64,000 bases of DNA, from contig NZ_JBMOUD010000001.1 in assembly GCF_049319665.1 (NCBI RefSeq), forward strand, positions 186,001 to 250,000, given 5' to 3'. The notes beneath the pieces were generated by a model. It ran no database searches. It saw only the letters and a program-made list of their open reading frames with translations, and was not told where the DNA came from. The position numbers and the translations under genes were made by a program. Positions 43,615 to 52,284 of the stretch are shown piece by piece. The DNA is from JBMOUD01 sp049319665. GTDB taxonomy: Bacteria > Pseudomonadota > Gammaproteobacteria > Enterobacterales > Enterobacteriaceae. Position 1 is the stretch's first letter. The number at the start of each line of letters is the position of its first letter.

Positions 43615-43938
43615 GCGTTTTCCTTAAAGTCGTCTCTCAACTCAAAAGACAGGGTGAGTGTTGCTTGCAAATAATGGTTGGCACTTGAACGTGTTAGGGT
43701 AGTGAAGCCAATAGAATAGCCTTAACTTATGCAGGGCTTTTGACTATTGATAGTACTGATGAAATTAATGTAATGAATGGAATTAAAATTTCAAAATAAA
43801 ACAATATGGAATTTTATTGATGTGTGATCTACCGCATCTTTACTCTGTAAAGCATGCTGTAACGGAGAGAATAGGGCGAAGAGAGAGATAATGCGTTGCC
43901 GCCAGACAGCGCTTGTTGACGGCAACCCTTAATAATAA
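43615..43938. other. Intergenic region between iolE and the amidohydrolase gene
   Basis: This 324-bp stretch holds the iolE promoter region with the operator-like motif at 43779 and a weaker related copy at 43808-43821. No gene is seen. Confidence 0.5.
43779..43792 (-). promoter_or_regulatory. Candidate inositol-regulon operator, copy 2 (upstream of iolE)
   Basis: On the minus strand this reads GAAATTTTAATTCC, the same pattern as at 26023 and 46429. A weaker copy (ATCAATAAAATTCC on the minus strand) lies 16 bp away at 43808-43821, so a regulator could bind side by side. Confidence 0.55.
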
Positions 43939-45345
43939 TCAGACTTTTTGTATGCTGCCAAAGACCAGACGGCCTTGGTGGAAGGTGGCTTTTACGGGGG
44001 AGATACGCGCAACGGCTTCAGCGGAGCAGCTGGCGTCAACCAGGATCATCTCTGCATTATCGTTTACCGCCGGCCACTGGCGTTTACCGCTGTCATCGAG
44101 TGGCAGCACATTGCCCGTCGCGATAGCTAAAGAGCGGGTCAGGCCGAACTCGTCAGAATTACCGTAAAGCTGCGCATAGAGGTTGGCCTTTTCCAGCATG
44201 CTGCCGGTGCCGAATGGCGACCAATGGTCAATCACGCTGTCGGTACCGGTCATGACAACGACGCCTTTCTCACTTAATTGCGGCAGTGGCATCGCCAATT
44301 TACCAATCGGTACGGTAGACGCCACGCTAAATTGTTGGCGTGCCAGACCGTCGATAACCGCATCGAGCTCGGCATCGTGCAAAGTCGAAAGCGCAAAACC
44401 GTGGCTCAGTGTCACTTTGCCTTGCAACTGCGGGTTTTGCTCGACGGTTTTTATCATATATTTCACTGCGGCGACACCTGCCGGTGACGTTTCATGTAGA
44501 TGAATGTCCACGCCTTTTTGACTGTCTATTGCAATCTGGAACATGGCATCGAGCGATTTTTCCATCGCGCCATCAACGTTGGTCGGGTCTAGTCCCCCAA
44601 CGTATTGCACACCCATTTGCATCGCTTCGCGCATCAGGCCGTCGACATGCGAATGCAATAAACCGTGCTGCGGAAAGGCAACAATCTCACAGCTAAAATC
44701 TGCTTTATGTTTCTCCAGCGCAATCTGCAAATGCTCCAGACTTTTCAGGCCGCTAACCGGGTCGATATTACAGTGGCTACGAGCAACGGTGGTGCCTTTT
44801 GAGTGCAGCAGGCCAATAATGGCTTCGGCATGCTCAACTGAGGTGGGCAGCAACTTAGGAATAAGCACTTGCTCACGGGCGATCATATCCATAATCGTTT
44901 TGCCTTTACGCGGCCTAGGGGCCTGCCATGGGCCGCCGTAAAAGGTTTTATCGAGATGAATGTGCATATCACGCGTGGCGGGGAGCAGTAATAATCCTCT
45001 GGCGTCAAAGGTGGGCAGCGTATTGTCGGCGGCGGTATTCGCGGGCTGGATAGCGACAATTTTGCCGTTATTAATCTCAAGCTGATACAGACTGGTTTTT
45101 GTCGCAATAACGGTCTCGCCTTCGCGTTCAAACCCGTCTTCCAGGCGGACATTACGTAGCAGGTAATGTGGCGCGTTAATGGATTTTATACTGTTGAGAT
45201 CGGCACATTGCGTTGGCGGATTGTTGGCACGGATACTGATAGAGGCGGCCGATGCCATTGCCGAGGCCATCAGCGCACTGCCTGCCGTGAGTTTCGCGGT
45301 GTTAGAGAGAAAATTTCTGCGGCTTTGTTGGTGAATATTCTGCAC
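43939..45345 (-). CDS. Tat-exported cytosine deaminase-like amidohydrolase
   Basis: This 468-residue protein begins with a twin-arginine signal (SRRNFLSNTAKLTAG...AMASA), so it is probably exported folded and with its metal. The mature part is an amidohydrolase barrel: metal ligands in DMHIHLDKTF, a conserved HCNIDP, HLHETSPAG, SHGFALS and GTDSVIDHWSP. The closest general family is cytosine deaminase-like. Substrate is unknown. It lies between iolE and a LysR regulator, same direction as both. Export of such an enzyme is unusual, as most relatives are cytoplasmic. Confidence 0.88.
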   Translation of the reverse strand: MQNIHQQSRRNFLSNTAKLTAGSALMASAMASAASISIRANNPPTQCADLNSIKSINAPHYLLRNVRLEDGFEREGETVIATKTSLYQLEINNGKIVAIQPANTAADNTLPTFDARGLLLLPATRDMHIHLDKTFYGGPWQAPRPRKGKTIMDMIAREQVLIPKLLPTSVEHAEAIIGLLHSKGTTVARSHCNIDPVSGLKSLEHLQIALEKHKADFSCEIVAFPQHGLLHSHVDGLMREAMQMGVQYVGGLDPTNVDGAMEKSLDAMFQIAIDSQKGVDIHLHETSPAGVAAVKYMIKTVEQNPQLQGKVTLSHGFALSTLHDAELDAVIDGLARQQFSVASTVPIGKLAMPLPQLSEKGVVVMTGTDSVIDHWSPFGTGSMLEKANLYAQLYGNSDEFGLTRSLAIATGNVLPLDDSGKRQWPAVNDNAEMILVDASCSAEAVARISPVKATFHQGRLVFGSIQKV

Positions 45346-45457
45346 GTCGATGTCCTTAATCCAGAAGATAAAAGCTTACATTGTCGATTCACCATAAAAT
45401 AAGCGTGGCTGACTGGCTGCGATATTTACAACTGGCTGGCAGTGGTAAAATCAATAG

Positions 45458-46312
45458 CTAATTAAGGTGGCAAAATTGGCGTAGTTTCTCTGCCAGCGCT
45501 AGCTGAGCAGCTGTCGCATTGGGTCGGTAAAACAACGCTAATTCGATATTATCAATGCTTGGTAAGCCAGATTCACGACCCAATATACGGTGCTCGGGAA
45601 GCCGACAGCTCGCGGGCAGTAATGTGATGCCAAGACCAGCTGCGCTTGCGGCAACCAGTGCAGCAAGGCTGGCGCTGCTATAGCTAATACACCAGCTGCG
45701 GCCCATTGCATCCAGACTCTGGCATATTGTCTCGCGATATAGGCCGTTGAGTGGAAATAACACCAGCGGTAGCGGATCGCGTTCAAAGACCGGGAAATCG
45801 GCGCTATCCAGCCATAGCATCGGCTCGGGGCGAGCGGCATTAGGCTTATTGCCTTTGATCTGTTTAATCAGAATGATATCCAATTCCTCTCGCTGCCAGG
45901 CGCTACTTAATTCATGGCTTAAGCCGCTCGTGACATCCAAACGCAGCTGTGGATGCATACGACTAAATTCTGCCAACAGCCCGGTGGTTGCCGCGGCAAA
46001 ATCCTCAGGAACCCCTAAGCGCACAATGCCATCCTGCCATTGACTAGAAAGGGCATCATGTGCCTCGCCGTTCAGGGCAATAATACGTCGGGCATAATGC
46101 AGCAGACGTTCGCCTTCTTCAGTAAGTTGAACCTGGTGGGAAGTGCGTTCAAGTAAGGCTTTGCCTAGCATCTCTTCAAGTTTACGTACTTGTTGGCTGA
46201 CTGTGGATTGAGAGAGAAAAACCCGTTCACCGGCACGTGTAAAACTGCCGGTTTCACAGACGGCAACAAAACTTAGTAATTGTTGTGGGCTAAACATCGG
46301 ATAGCGATTCAT
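45458..46312 (-). CDS. LysR-family transcriptional regulator
   Basis: This LysR regulator has the HTH at about residues 5-65 (LLSFVAVCETGSFTRAGERVFLSQSTVSQQVRKLEEMLG) and an effector domain. The frame is open to 46387, but the HTH spacing points to the ATG at 46312 (MNRYPMFSPQQ, 284 residues) or 46297. It is divergent from iolG and just upstream of the Tat amidohydrolase gene in the same direction, so it may control that gene, iolG or both. Confidence 0.88.
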   Translation of the reverse strand: MNRYPMFSPQQLLSFVAVCETGSFTRAGERVFLSQSTVSQQVRKLEEMLGKALLERTSHQVQLTEEGERLLHYARRIIALNGEAHDALSSQWQDGIVRLGVPEDFAAATTGLLAEFSRMHPQLRLDVTSGLSHELSSAWQREELDIILIKQIKGNKPNAARPEPMLWLDSADFPVFERDPLPLVLFPLNGLYRETICQSLDAMGRSWCISYSSASLAALVAASAAGLGITLLPASCRLPEHRILGRESGLPSIDNIELALFYRPNATAAQLALAEKLRQFCHLN

Positions 46313-46428
46313 TTTTTCAATACTTATCGTGCTTGCATTGGATTTACCAATACTATCAATTTTGCTGTTAATGGCAAAAGCGCGCATTGGATTACGCTGA
46401 GCACAATATTTGAACCATATCTCAAAAT

Positions 46429-46442
46429 GAAATTTTTATTCC
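46429..46442 (+). promoter_or_regulatory. Candidate inositol-regulon operator, copy 3 (upstream of iolG)
   Basis: GAAATTTTTATTCC lies 110 bp before the iolG start, in the gap shared with the LysR gene. It matches the copies before the sugar ABC operon and iolE in the outer GAAATT and ATTCC halves; only the three central bases vary. Confidence 0.55.
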
Positions 46443-46551
46443 CATTTGTGATTTTTTGAAAATAAAAATACTTATACTGACCTTATCCCGCATCTCGCTG
46501 GTCGCAGCGGGTGTGTATCGCTCTTCTCTCGGCTCAGATAAGGAAAACGCA

Positions 46552-47565
46552 ATGGCATTGAATCTTGGCGTTATTGGCACCGGCGCAATTGGCCGTGAGC
46601 ATATCCGTCGTTGTAGCAAGGTGTTGGTTGGTGCAAAAGTGGTAGCCGTTAATGATATCAACCACCAGAGTGCCGTTGATGTCATCACCAGCCTGCAGCT
46701 TGATGCGCAGGTGTATGACGATGCGCATGAATTAGTGAAAGCTAGCAATGTTGATGCGATTTTAGTCACCAGCTGGGGGCCGAGCCATGAAGAGTTTGTG
46801 TTAGCCGCGATTGCTGCCGGTAAACCGGTGTTTTGTGAGAAGCCATTGGCGGTCACCGCTGCAGGCTGTAAGCGCATTGTTGATGCCGAAATCAAACACG
46901 GCAAGCGCTTGGTACAAGTAGGATTTATGCGGCCTTTTGATCGCGGTTATCGCGCCTTAAAAGAGGTGATCGACAGCGGTGAAATCGGCGAACCCTTAAT
47001 GTTGCACTGCGCCCACCGCAATGCCAGCGTTGCCGATACTTACAGCACCGACATGGCAATCGTTGACACGCTGATTCATGAAATCAACGTATTAAGCTGG
47101 CTACTTGATGATGACTATCGCACTGTGCAAGTGGTTTTCCCGCGCAAAACCAGTAAAGCGCTGGCACATCTGCGAGACCCGCAAGTGGTGCTATTTGAAA
47201 CCCACAAAGGCACCCGTATTGACGTAGAAGTGTTTGTGAACTGCCAATACGGCTATGACATTCAGTGCGAAGTGGTCGGCGAAACCGGCATCGCCCGTTT
47301 GCCAGAGCCATCTTCAGTGCAAACCCGCAGCCAGGCTCGTCTGTCCACCAGTATTTTAACCGACTGGAAAGACCGTTTTATCGAAGCCTATGACATCGAA
47401 TTACAGGCCTTTATTCACGATCTAGCGGCAGGCGAATTAACCGGCCCATCGGCGTGGGATGGCTATACCGCGGCGGTCACCTCTGATGCCTGTATTCTGG
47501 CGCAAAAAAGCGGGCAAATCGTGCCGATAGAGCTGCCGCAACGTCCGGCATTTTATGCACGGTGA
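46552..47565 (+). CDS. iolG: Inositol 2-dehydrogenase IolG
   Basis: This 337-residue Gfo/Idh/MocA dehydrogenase oxidises myo-inositol to scyllo-inosose with NAD+. It follows IolG closely: LGVIGTGAIGREHIRR, VTSWGPSHEEFVLAAIAAGKPVFCEKPL, VGFMRPFDRGY, the catalytic-region DTLIHEINVLSWLLDD and QYGYDIQCEVVGETG. The ATG at 46552 with AAGGAA is the start; an earlier in-frame ATG at 46456 adds a spurious N-terminus. It is divergent from the LysR gene. With iolE it supplies the first two steps of inositol breakdown; iolA, B, C and D are not in the window. Confidence 0.95.
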   Translation: MALNLGVIGTGAIGREHIRRCSKVLVGAKVVAVNDINHQSAVDVITSLQLDAQVYDDAHELVKASNVDAILVTSWGPSHEEFVLAAIAAGKPVFCEKPLAVTAAGCKRIVDAEIKHGKRLVQVGFMRPFDRGYRALKEVIDSGEIGEPLMLHCAHRNASVADTYSTDMAIVDTLIHEINVLSWLLDDDYRTVQVVFPRKTSKALAHLRDPQVVLFETHKGTRIDVEVFVNCQYGYDIQCEVVGETGIARLPEPSSVQTRSQARLSTSILTDWKDRFIEAYDIELQAFIHDLAAGELTGPSAWDGYTAAVTSDACILAQKSGQIVPIELPQRPAFYAR

Positions 47566-47618
47566 TGAATGACCAAGTCATTAGGATTTTTATGACTGAG
47601 GGATGCAGCATTGGTGCC

Positions 47619-47893
47619 GGTTCGGCCGCTTATCAGTTAAGTGGAATATATCAGCTTCACCGAACGCGCCCGGCAAGGGTTTTCAGGCAAAACCCTTGCA
47701 CTGTATGTTCATAAGGACACGCCTTACGCTTAAGCTTGTCGGGTCGCGACTGCCCGCGTTCATGCCTTTGGCTTAACGGGGCGGCGGAGACGGTCGTCCC
47801 TGACCGGCTCCACCTAAATCCGCCGTCCGTGGCCAATTTCCCCTCACCAAAGTCATTCACTTGGCCGACAAGATGCGCTTGAAATTCAAAAGA
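47619..47893. repeat. R-family intergenic repeat, copy R2
   Basis: This is a full-length copy of about 275 bp in the gap between iolG and the acetyltransferase gene (47566-48008), which holds no gene. It contains the internal hairpin GCAAGGGTTTT / AAAACCCTTGC and GC-rich inner repeats. It runs in the opposite orientation to R3 and R4. Confidence 0.75.
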
Positions 47894-48008
47894 TTGAAGA
47901 TCAACGTTGCAAGGTTATTCTTGCGCTTGTTAACTTCTTTTATGTCTTAATAGCTCATTGGATCATTGTCTGAGATTCGCCCCCGACTTTTTAATGGAGT
48001 AATACATT

Positions 48009-48605
48009 TTGCCGATATTTGACGCTTCTATCCCGGTACCAAAACTTAAGTCTGTACTTGAGCCGCAAACTTCTCGTCTGAGATTACGTCAATGGCGTGA
48101 TGAAGATGTCGTTCCTTTTGCCGCGATGAATGCCGATCCTTTAGTGATGGAGCATTTTCCTCGAGTGTTAACCAGAGAAGAAAGTGATGGGATGGCTGAG
48201 CGTTGTCGGGCGCTGATTGCAGACCGTGGTTGGGGGATTTGGGCCGTTGAGTTGCAAGCAACCCATCAATTTATTGGCTTTGTTGGTTTGCATACACCGG
48301 GTTATGACTTGCCGTTCAACCCCTGCGTAGAAATGGGCTGGCGGCTTGCGAAAGAATTTTGGGGGCAGGGATTAGCCATTGAAGCCGCAAGAGAGTGCGC
48401 CAGAGTGGCATTTGAACAGCTTAACCTGGATGAAATCGTTGCCTTCACCACGTTAAGCAACCAACGTTCGCAAGCCGTCATGCAGAGGCTCAACATGACG
48501 CGCACCAACGAAAACTTCGCTCACCCCGCGGTAGATCCAGCCAGCCCGCTCAGTGAACATTGTCTCTATCGTTTAACCCGCTCAAAATGGCATGCTAGCC
48601 TTTAA
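48009..48605 (+). CDS. GNAT-family N-acetyltransferase (RimJ/RimL-like)
   Basis: This 198-residue acetyltransferase uses acetyl-CoA. The fold is shown by RLRLRQWRDEDVVPFAAMNADP at the start and the pyrophosphate-binding region FWGQGLAIEAARECARVAFEQLNLDEIVAFT. The start is a TTG at 48009 with GGAG nine bases before. The acceptor (protein N-terminus, antibiotic or small molecule) is unknown. It is an isolated gene flanked on both sides by R-family repeats. Confidence 0.88.
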   Translation: MPIFDASIPVPKLKSVLEPQTSRLRLRQWRDEDVVPFAAMNADPLVMEHFPRVLTREESDGMAERCRALIADRGWGIWAVELQATHQFIGFVGLHTPGYDLPFNPCVEMGWRLAKEFWGQGLAIEAARECARVAFEQLNLDEIVAFTTLSNQRSQAVMQRLNMTRTNENFAHPAVDPASPLSEHCLYRLTRSKWHASL

Positions 48606-48638
48606 TACTTTTACCTGTATTAGTAGACCTTACTCGTT

Positions 48639-48903
48639 CTTTGACCTTCAATAGCGCATCTTATCGGCCAAGCGAACGAATGAGGCTAGGGGAAATCGGT
48701 CACGGACGACCGATTTAGGCTGAGCCGGGCAGGACGCCCGTCTCAGCCGACCCGTGGGGCCGAAGTAGTAAGCGCGGGCAGTCGCGCAGCGACCCGATAA
48801 GCTAAGCGAAGGCGCGGGATGCAAGGGTTTTCGCCCTAAAACCCTTGCCGGTCGCGTTCGCCAACGCCGATATATTGCAGTCTATTGGTAGGCGGCCGAA
48901 CCT
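48639..48903. repeat. R-family intergenic repeat, copy R3
   Basis: This is a 265-bp copy in opposite orientation to R1 and R2. It holds nested inverted repeats: GGCTGAG/CTCAGCC around a GC-rich loop, and GCAAGGGTTTT/AAAACCCTTGC. It is followed after about 85 bp by copy R4 in the same orientation. The gap 48606-49299 holds no gene. Confidence 0.8.
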
Positions 48904-48987
48904 GCACAGGTGCTATATAGCAAGAAGATAGGTGCCTTGTTCTGCACTTATAAACGCCGCCTTAAGTAACGGCTATTTACTCTTAGT

Positions 48988-49250
48988 CTTTGACTTCAAT
49001 AGCGCATCTTATCGGCCAAGCGAACGAATGAGGCCAGGGGAAATCGGTCACGGACGCCCGATTTAGGCTAAGCCGGGCAGGACGCCCGTCTCAGCCGACC
49101 CGACCGGCCGAAGCAGTAAGCGCGGGCAGTCGCGCAGCGACCCGATAAGCTAAGCGCAGGCGCGGGATGCAAGGGTTTTCGCCCTAAAACCCTTGCCGGT
49201 CGCGTTCGCCAACGCAGATATATTCCACTACGGTAATGAGCGACCGAACC
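48988..49250. repeat. R-family intergenic repeat, copy R4
   Basis: This 263-bp copy is very similar to R3 and is directly repeated behind it. It ends about 50 bp before the stop of the ROK kinase gene. Its many internal stems suggest that it forms structure when transcribed. Confidence 0.8.
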
Positions 49251-49299
49251 TGCACGAATGCAACATAACATGCATTAATAATGATCCCCCGAGTGATAA

Positions 49300-50241
49300 T
49301 TATTCACTGCTCCTCCCCAATACTGAGGCGCCAATTAACCCGCCCTGGTTAACAAACTTGCCAACCACTACCAACGGACTCGAATACCGATGCAAGGTGG
49401 CGAGCCGTACTCGCTTATCTAATTCGCTAATCAAGCCGGGGATCGAGGCTAATCCACCGCCGACGACGATTTTATCCGGGCCCAGAATATTGACCATCAG
49501 CGCCAAAGGTTCGCCAACCAACATTAGCCAGGCTTTGACGGTAATGTTGGCCTGCGCGGAGCCGTTTTCCCAATCCTCCACGATTTGATGGCTGGTGCGA
49601 TGCTGCTGATGTAATTCTTGATGCAGACGCTCTAAGCCGCGTGCGCCGCCCAAGGTATCCAAACAGCCGGTTTGCCCGCAGCCGCAAGGTAAACGCGGAA
49701 TTTTGTACAGGCGTTTATCGATAGTGAGCTCGGTGCGAGTAATTGCCGCATGGCCCCATTCACCGGTAACACCGCCTTGGCCGCGAATCAGGCGATTATT
49801 GATAACCAGCCCGCCGCCAACGCCGGTACCCAGTATTGCACCGATGACGATATTGCCGCCTTTCGCGTGACCGAGATGAGCCTCTGCCAGCGTGAAACAG
49901 TCGGCATCGTTGGCGACGCTGACCGGACGCTGCAATATTGCCGTCAGCTCCCGAGCAAAATCATGTCCGGCAAAGGCTGGAATATTGCTGGCCATCACTT
50001 CGCCACTTTGTGGGGAAACCAGCCCAGCAGTAGAGATAGCCAGCGGCGTTGTGGCCGGGAGGGAGGCGCCGAAATGTGCCAGTAAATCCTGCAATTTGGC
50101 GACGAAATCGCTCCAGGATTTAACCGACATATCCACTTTTGCCAACTCTTCAACGACACCCACTTGGCGCGACAGGCCAAACTTAATAAAAGAACCACCA
50201 ATATCAGCACAAAAAACCGCTGTGCTATCGTTGACCATCAT
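49300..50241 (-). CDS. ROK-family sugar kinase
   Basis: This 313-residue protein has the ROK kinase N-terminal phosphate motif (FCADIGGSFIKFGL), the GTGVGGGLVINNRLIRG block, the catalytic-region EWGH and the zinc-binding CGCGQTGCLDT. There is no HTH domain, so it is an enzyme, not a repressor. It is the last gene of an operon behind a peptide-type transporter (start overlaps the permease stop). Its substrate is probably a hexose or an N-acyl-amino sugar; the context suggests that the imported compound carries a sugar. This is inference. Confidence 0.9.
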   Translation of the reverse strand: MMVNDSTAVFCADIGGSFIKFGLSRQVGVVEELAKVDMSVKSWSDFVAKLQDLLAHFGASLPATTPLAISTAGLVSPQSGEVMASNIPAFAGHDFARELTAILQRPVSVANDADCFTLAEAHLGHAKGGNIVIGAILGTGVGGGLVINNRLIRGQGGVTGEWGHAAITRTELTIDKRLYKIPRLPCGCGQTGCLDTLGGARGLERLHQELHQQHRTSHQIVEDWENGSAQANITVKAWLMLVGEPLALMVNILGPDKIVVGGGLASIPGLISELDKRVRLATLHRYSSPLVVVGKFVNQGGLIGASVLGRSSE

Positions 50242-51104
50242 GAGCGCTTATCCAATAAATCACGCAGTCCATCGCCCAGCACATTAAAGCCGAGTACCGT
50301 CAGCATAATTGCCAGACCGGGGAACAGCGAAAGGTAAATATTGATACCAAGAAAATTCCGACCATCGCTCATCATTGTACCCCATTCTGGCATAGGAGGG
50401 GGGACGCCTAAACCGAGAAATGACAGGCTAGCCGCCGCCAGAATTACCGTACCGGCCGTCAGCGTGGATTGCACAATAATCGGGCCGATGGCGTTGCGTA
50501 AAATATAGTGCACCACGATGCGATACCAGGATAATCCCAGCGCCTGCGCCGCTTCGACATATTCCATACGCTTGAGACCCAAGGTCAAATTGCGGCTCAG
50601 GCGGGCGTAAACCGGAATAGCAAACAGCGAGATGGCTATTAGCAAATTAATTAATCCGCCGCCGAGAATACTGACCACTAAAATTGCCAGCACCACGCCG
50701 GGGAAGGCGAATAACATATCCATCACCCACATAATCACCAAATCCACATAGCGGCCTGCCATGCCAGACAGCACGCCGAGCGGAATGCCAATCAGCATGG
50801 CTAATCCGACGCTCAATACCACTTCAACAATGGAAATACGTGCACCGTAGATAACCCGGGCAAAAATATCTCGACCATAATCGTCAGTGCCAAACAGGTG
50901 ATCGCTGCTTGGGGCCAGTAAGGTATTTAATAAATCCTGCGAATACGGATCATGCGAGGTTAACCAAGGGGCTAGCAGGCCGAGCAGCACAATGGCCGCA
51001 ATAATAATGCCGCCAATGGTAATACTCGGATGTCGCCATAACCAGCGGCATAGCTGTGAAATACCAGAGCGTTTGGTCGGCGTCTGTGCGAAGGAGATGC
51101 TCAT
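50238..51104 (-). CDS. DppC/GsiD-type ABC transporter permease
   Basis: This 288-residue inner-membrane permease of the peptide class has FGTDDYGRDIFARVIYGARIS, the EAA-like loop EAAQALGLSWYRIVVHYILRN and the end block LGLGVPPPMPEWGTMMSDGR. It overlaps the DppB-type gene stop by one base (TAATG) and the kinase start by four. Confidence 0.93.
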   Translation of the reverse strand: MSISFAQTPTKRSGISQLCRWLWRHPSITIGGIIIAAIVLLGLLAPWLTSHDPYSQDLLNTLLAPSSDHLFGTDDYGRDIFARVIYGARISIVEVVLSVGLAMLIGIPLGVLSGMAGRYVDLVIMWVMDMLFAFPGVVLAILVVSILGGGLINLLIAISLFAIPVYARLSRNLTLGLKRMEYVEAAQALGLSWYRIVVHYILRNAIGPIIVQSTLTAGTVILAAASLSFLGLGVPPPMPEWGTMMSDGRNFLGINIYLSLFPGLAIMLTVLGFNVLGDGLRDLLDKRS

Positions 51105-52024
51105 TAGTCGAACCTTATTTTAGGGTTAAGCACGGCAATTAATATCTCGCCCAGCAGGTTCATCACCACCACGCCGAACACTGCTACCAAGGCCACGCCT
51201 TGAATCACCGGATAGTCGCGATAGCGCACGGAATCCACCAGTAAGCGGCCAATGCCCGGCCAGTTAAACACCGATTCGGTGACCACCGCGCCGCCAACTA
51301 AACTGCCAAAGTTGAGCGCGACAATGGTCACGATAGGGATTAAGGCATTACGAAACGCGTGGCGGCAATAGATGTTAACGGCAGACAGGCCTTTGGCGCG
51401 CGCGGTACGGATATAATCTTCTGAGAGCACATCCAGCATGCTGGAGCGGGTCATGCGTGCCATCACCGCCATCGGCAAAACTGCCAGCGTAATGGACGGC
51501 AGAATGTAGCTTTTCCAGCTGGTTGCTCCCAGCAGCGGCAGCCAGCCTAAAGTCACCGAAAAATAGTTCATAGCCATCAGGCCGAGCCAGAAGTTGGCCA
51601 CCGACGCGCCGGCAATTGCCAGCAGCATCACGCTATAGTCGAGCCAGCGGTTAGGGTAGATGGCGGCGCTCATCCCGGCAGGTACGCCAATAACAATCGC
51701 CAGCAGATAGGCCAGAACGGCCAGCGCCAGTGTATAAGGCATCCGTTCGCCGATCTCTTGCGTCACCGGCTGCTGTGATTGCAATGACTGCCCGAGGTTG
51801 CCATGCGCCACGTCTTTAACGAAATGCACATATTGGGTGATCAACGGTTGATCCAGACCTAAGCGAATACGCATATGATCTACCGCCTCTTGCGTTGCCT
51901 CGGGGCCCGCCATTAATCGGGCAGGATCGCCGGGCAGGGCGCGAATAGAAACGAAGATCATTATCGACACACCAATCAAAATGATCGGAAAGGCGAGGAG
52001 CTTTTTGGCGAGGTAGGCTTTCAT
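51104..52024 (-). CDS. DppB/GsiC-type ABC transporter permease
   Basis: This 306-residue inner-membrane permease has LPGDPARLMAGPEAT near residue 40 and the EAA-like loop RTARAKGLSAVNIYCRHAFRNA. The ATG at 52024 (MKAYLAKK) with AGGA eight bases upstream is chosen over an earlier ATG at 52051, which lies inside an ERIC-type repeat. It pairs with the following DppC-type permease. Confidence 0.92.
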   Translation of the reverse strand: MKAYLAKKLLAFPIILIGVSIMIFVSIRALPGDPARLMAGPEATQEAVDHMRIRLGLDQPLITQYVHFVKDVAHGNLGQSLQSQQPVTQEIGERMPYTLALAVLAYLLAIVIGVPAGMSAAIYPNRWLDYSVMLLAIAGASVANFWLGLMAMNYFSVTLGWLPLLGATSWKSYILPSITLAVLPMAVMARMTRSSMLDVLSEDYIRTARAKGLSAVNIYCRHAFRNALIPIVTIVALNFGSLVGGAVVTESVFNWPGIGRLLVDSVRYRDYPVIQGVALVAVFGVVVMNLLGEILIAVLNPKIRFD

Positions 52025-52039
52025 GCCAGATATCCTGTA

Positions 52040-52109
52040 TATACCCGTCATCCTTCGAGTTGCAGGGGGGTGGCTGCGCCTACCTGCAACTCGAAGGCTA
52101 TTGGGTATA
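52040..52109. repeat. ERIC element, internally deleted (70 bp)
   Basis: Both ends of an ERIC element are kept (TATACCCGTCAT...CTTCGAGTTGCAG and CTGCAACTCGAAGG...TTGGGTATA) but the central palindrome is missing. It lies between the binding-protein gene and the permease genes. Confidence 0.75.
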
Positions 52110-52123
52110 ATAATATGAATTTG

Positions 52124-52239
52124 ATGACAAAGTTGTCTGGTATATCGAGATAGCCGGGCATAGTACGCCTAGGGGCGCTCCGGCGGGCAAGCCGCTCCGA
52201 CCCCAACGGCGTACTCTCCCTAATAACTCGCTTTGTCAG
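52124..52239. repeat. MITE-like intergenic repeat, copy B (116 bp)
   Basis: On the minus strand it reads CTGACAAAGCGAGTTATTAG and GAGAGTACGCC, then a GC-rich hairpin, ending with AACTTTGTCAT. It matches copy A at 24118 in ends, order and length. It lies directly behind an ERIC remnant in the same gap. Confidence 0.72.
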
Positions 52240-52284
52240 CCGTCTGAAATAGGGCGCGTAGTGACTTCTGTGCACCCTGATACA

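Noticed and set aside
47657..47860. 67-codon frame within repeat R2
   Set aside because: The frame lies wholly inside a structured intergenic repeat and is not kept open in the other copies.
48639..49250. Tandem R3/R4 copies as a CRISPR array
   Set aside because: The units are about 265 bp with internal stems and only two copies. There are no short regular repeats, no spacers and no cas genes.
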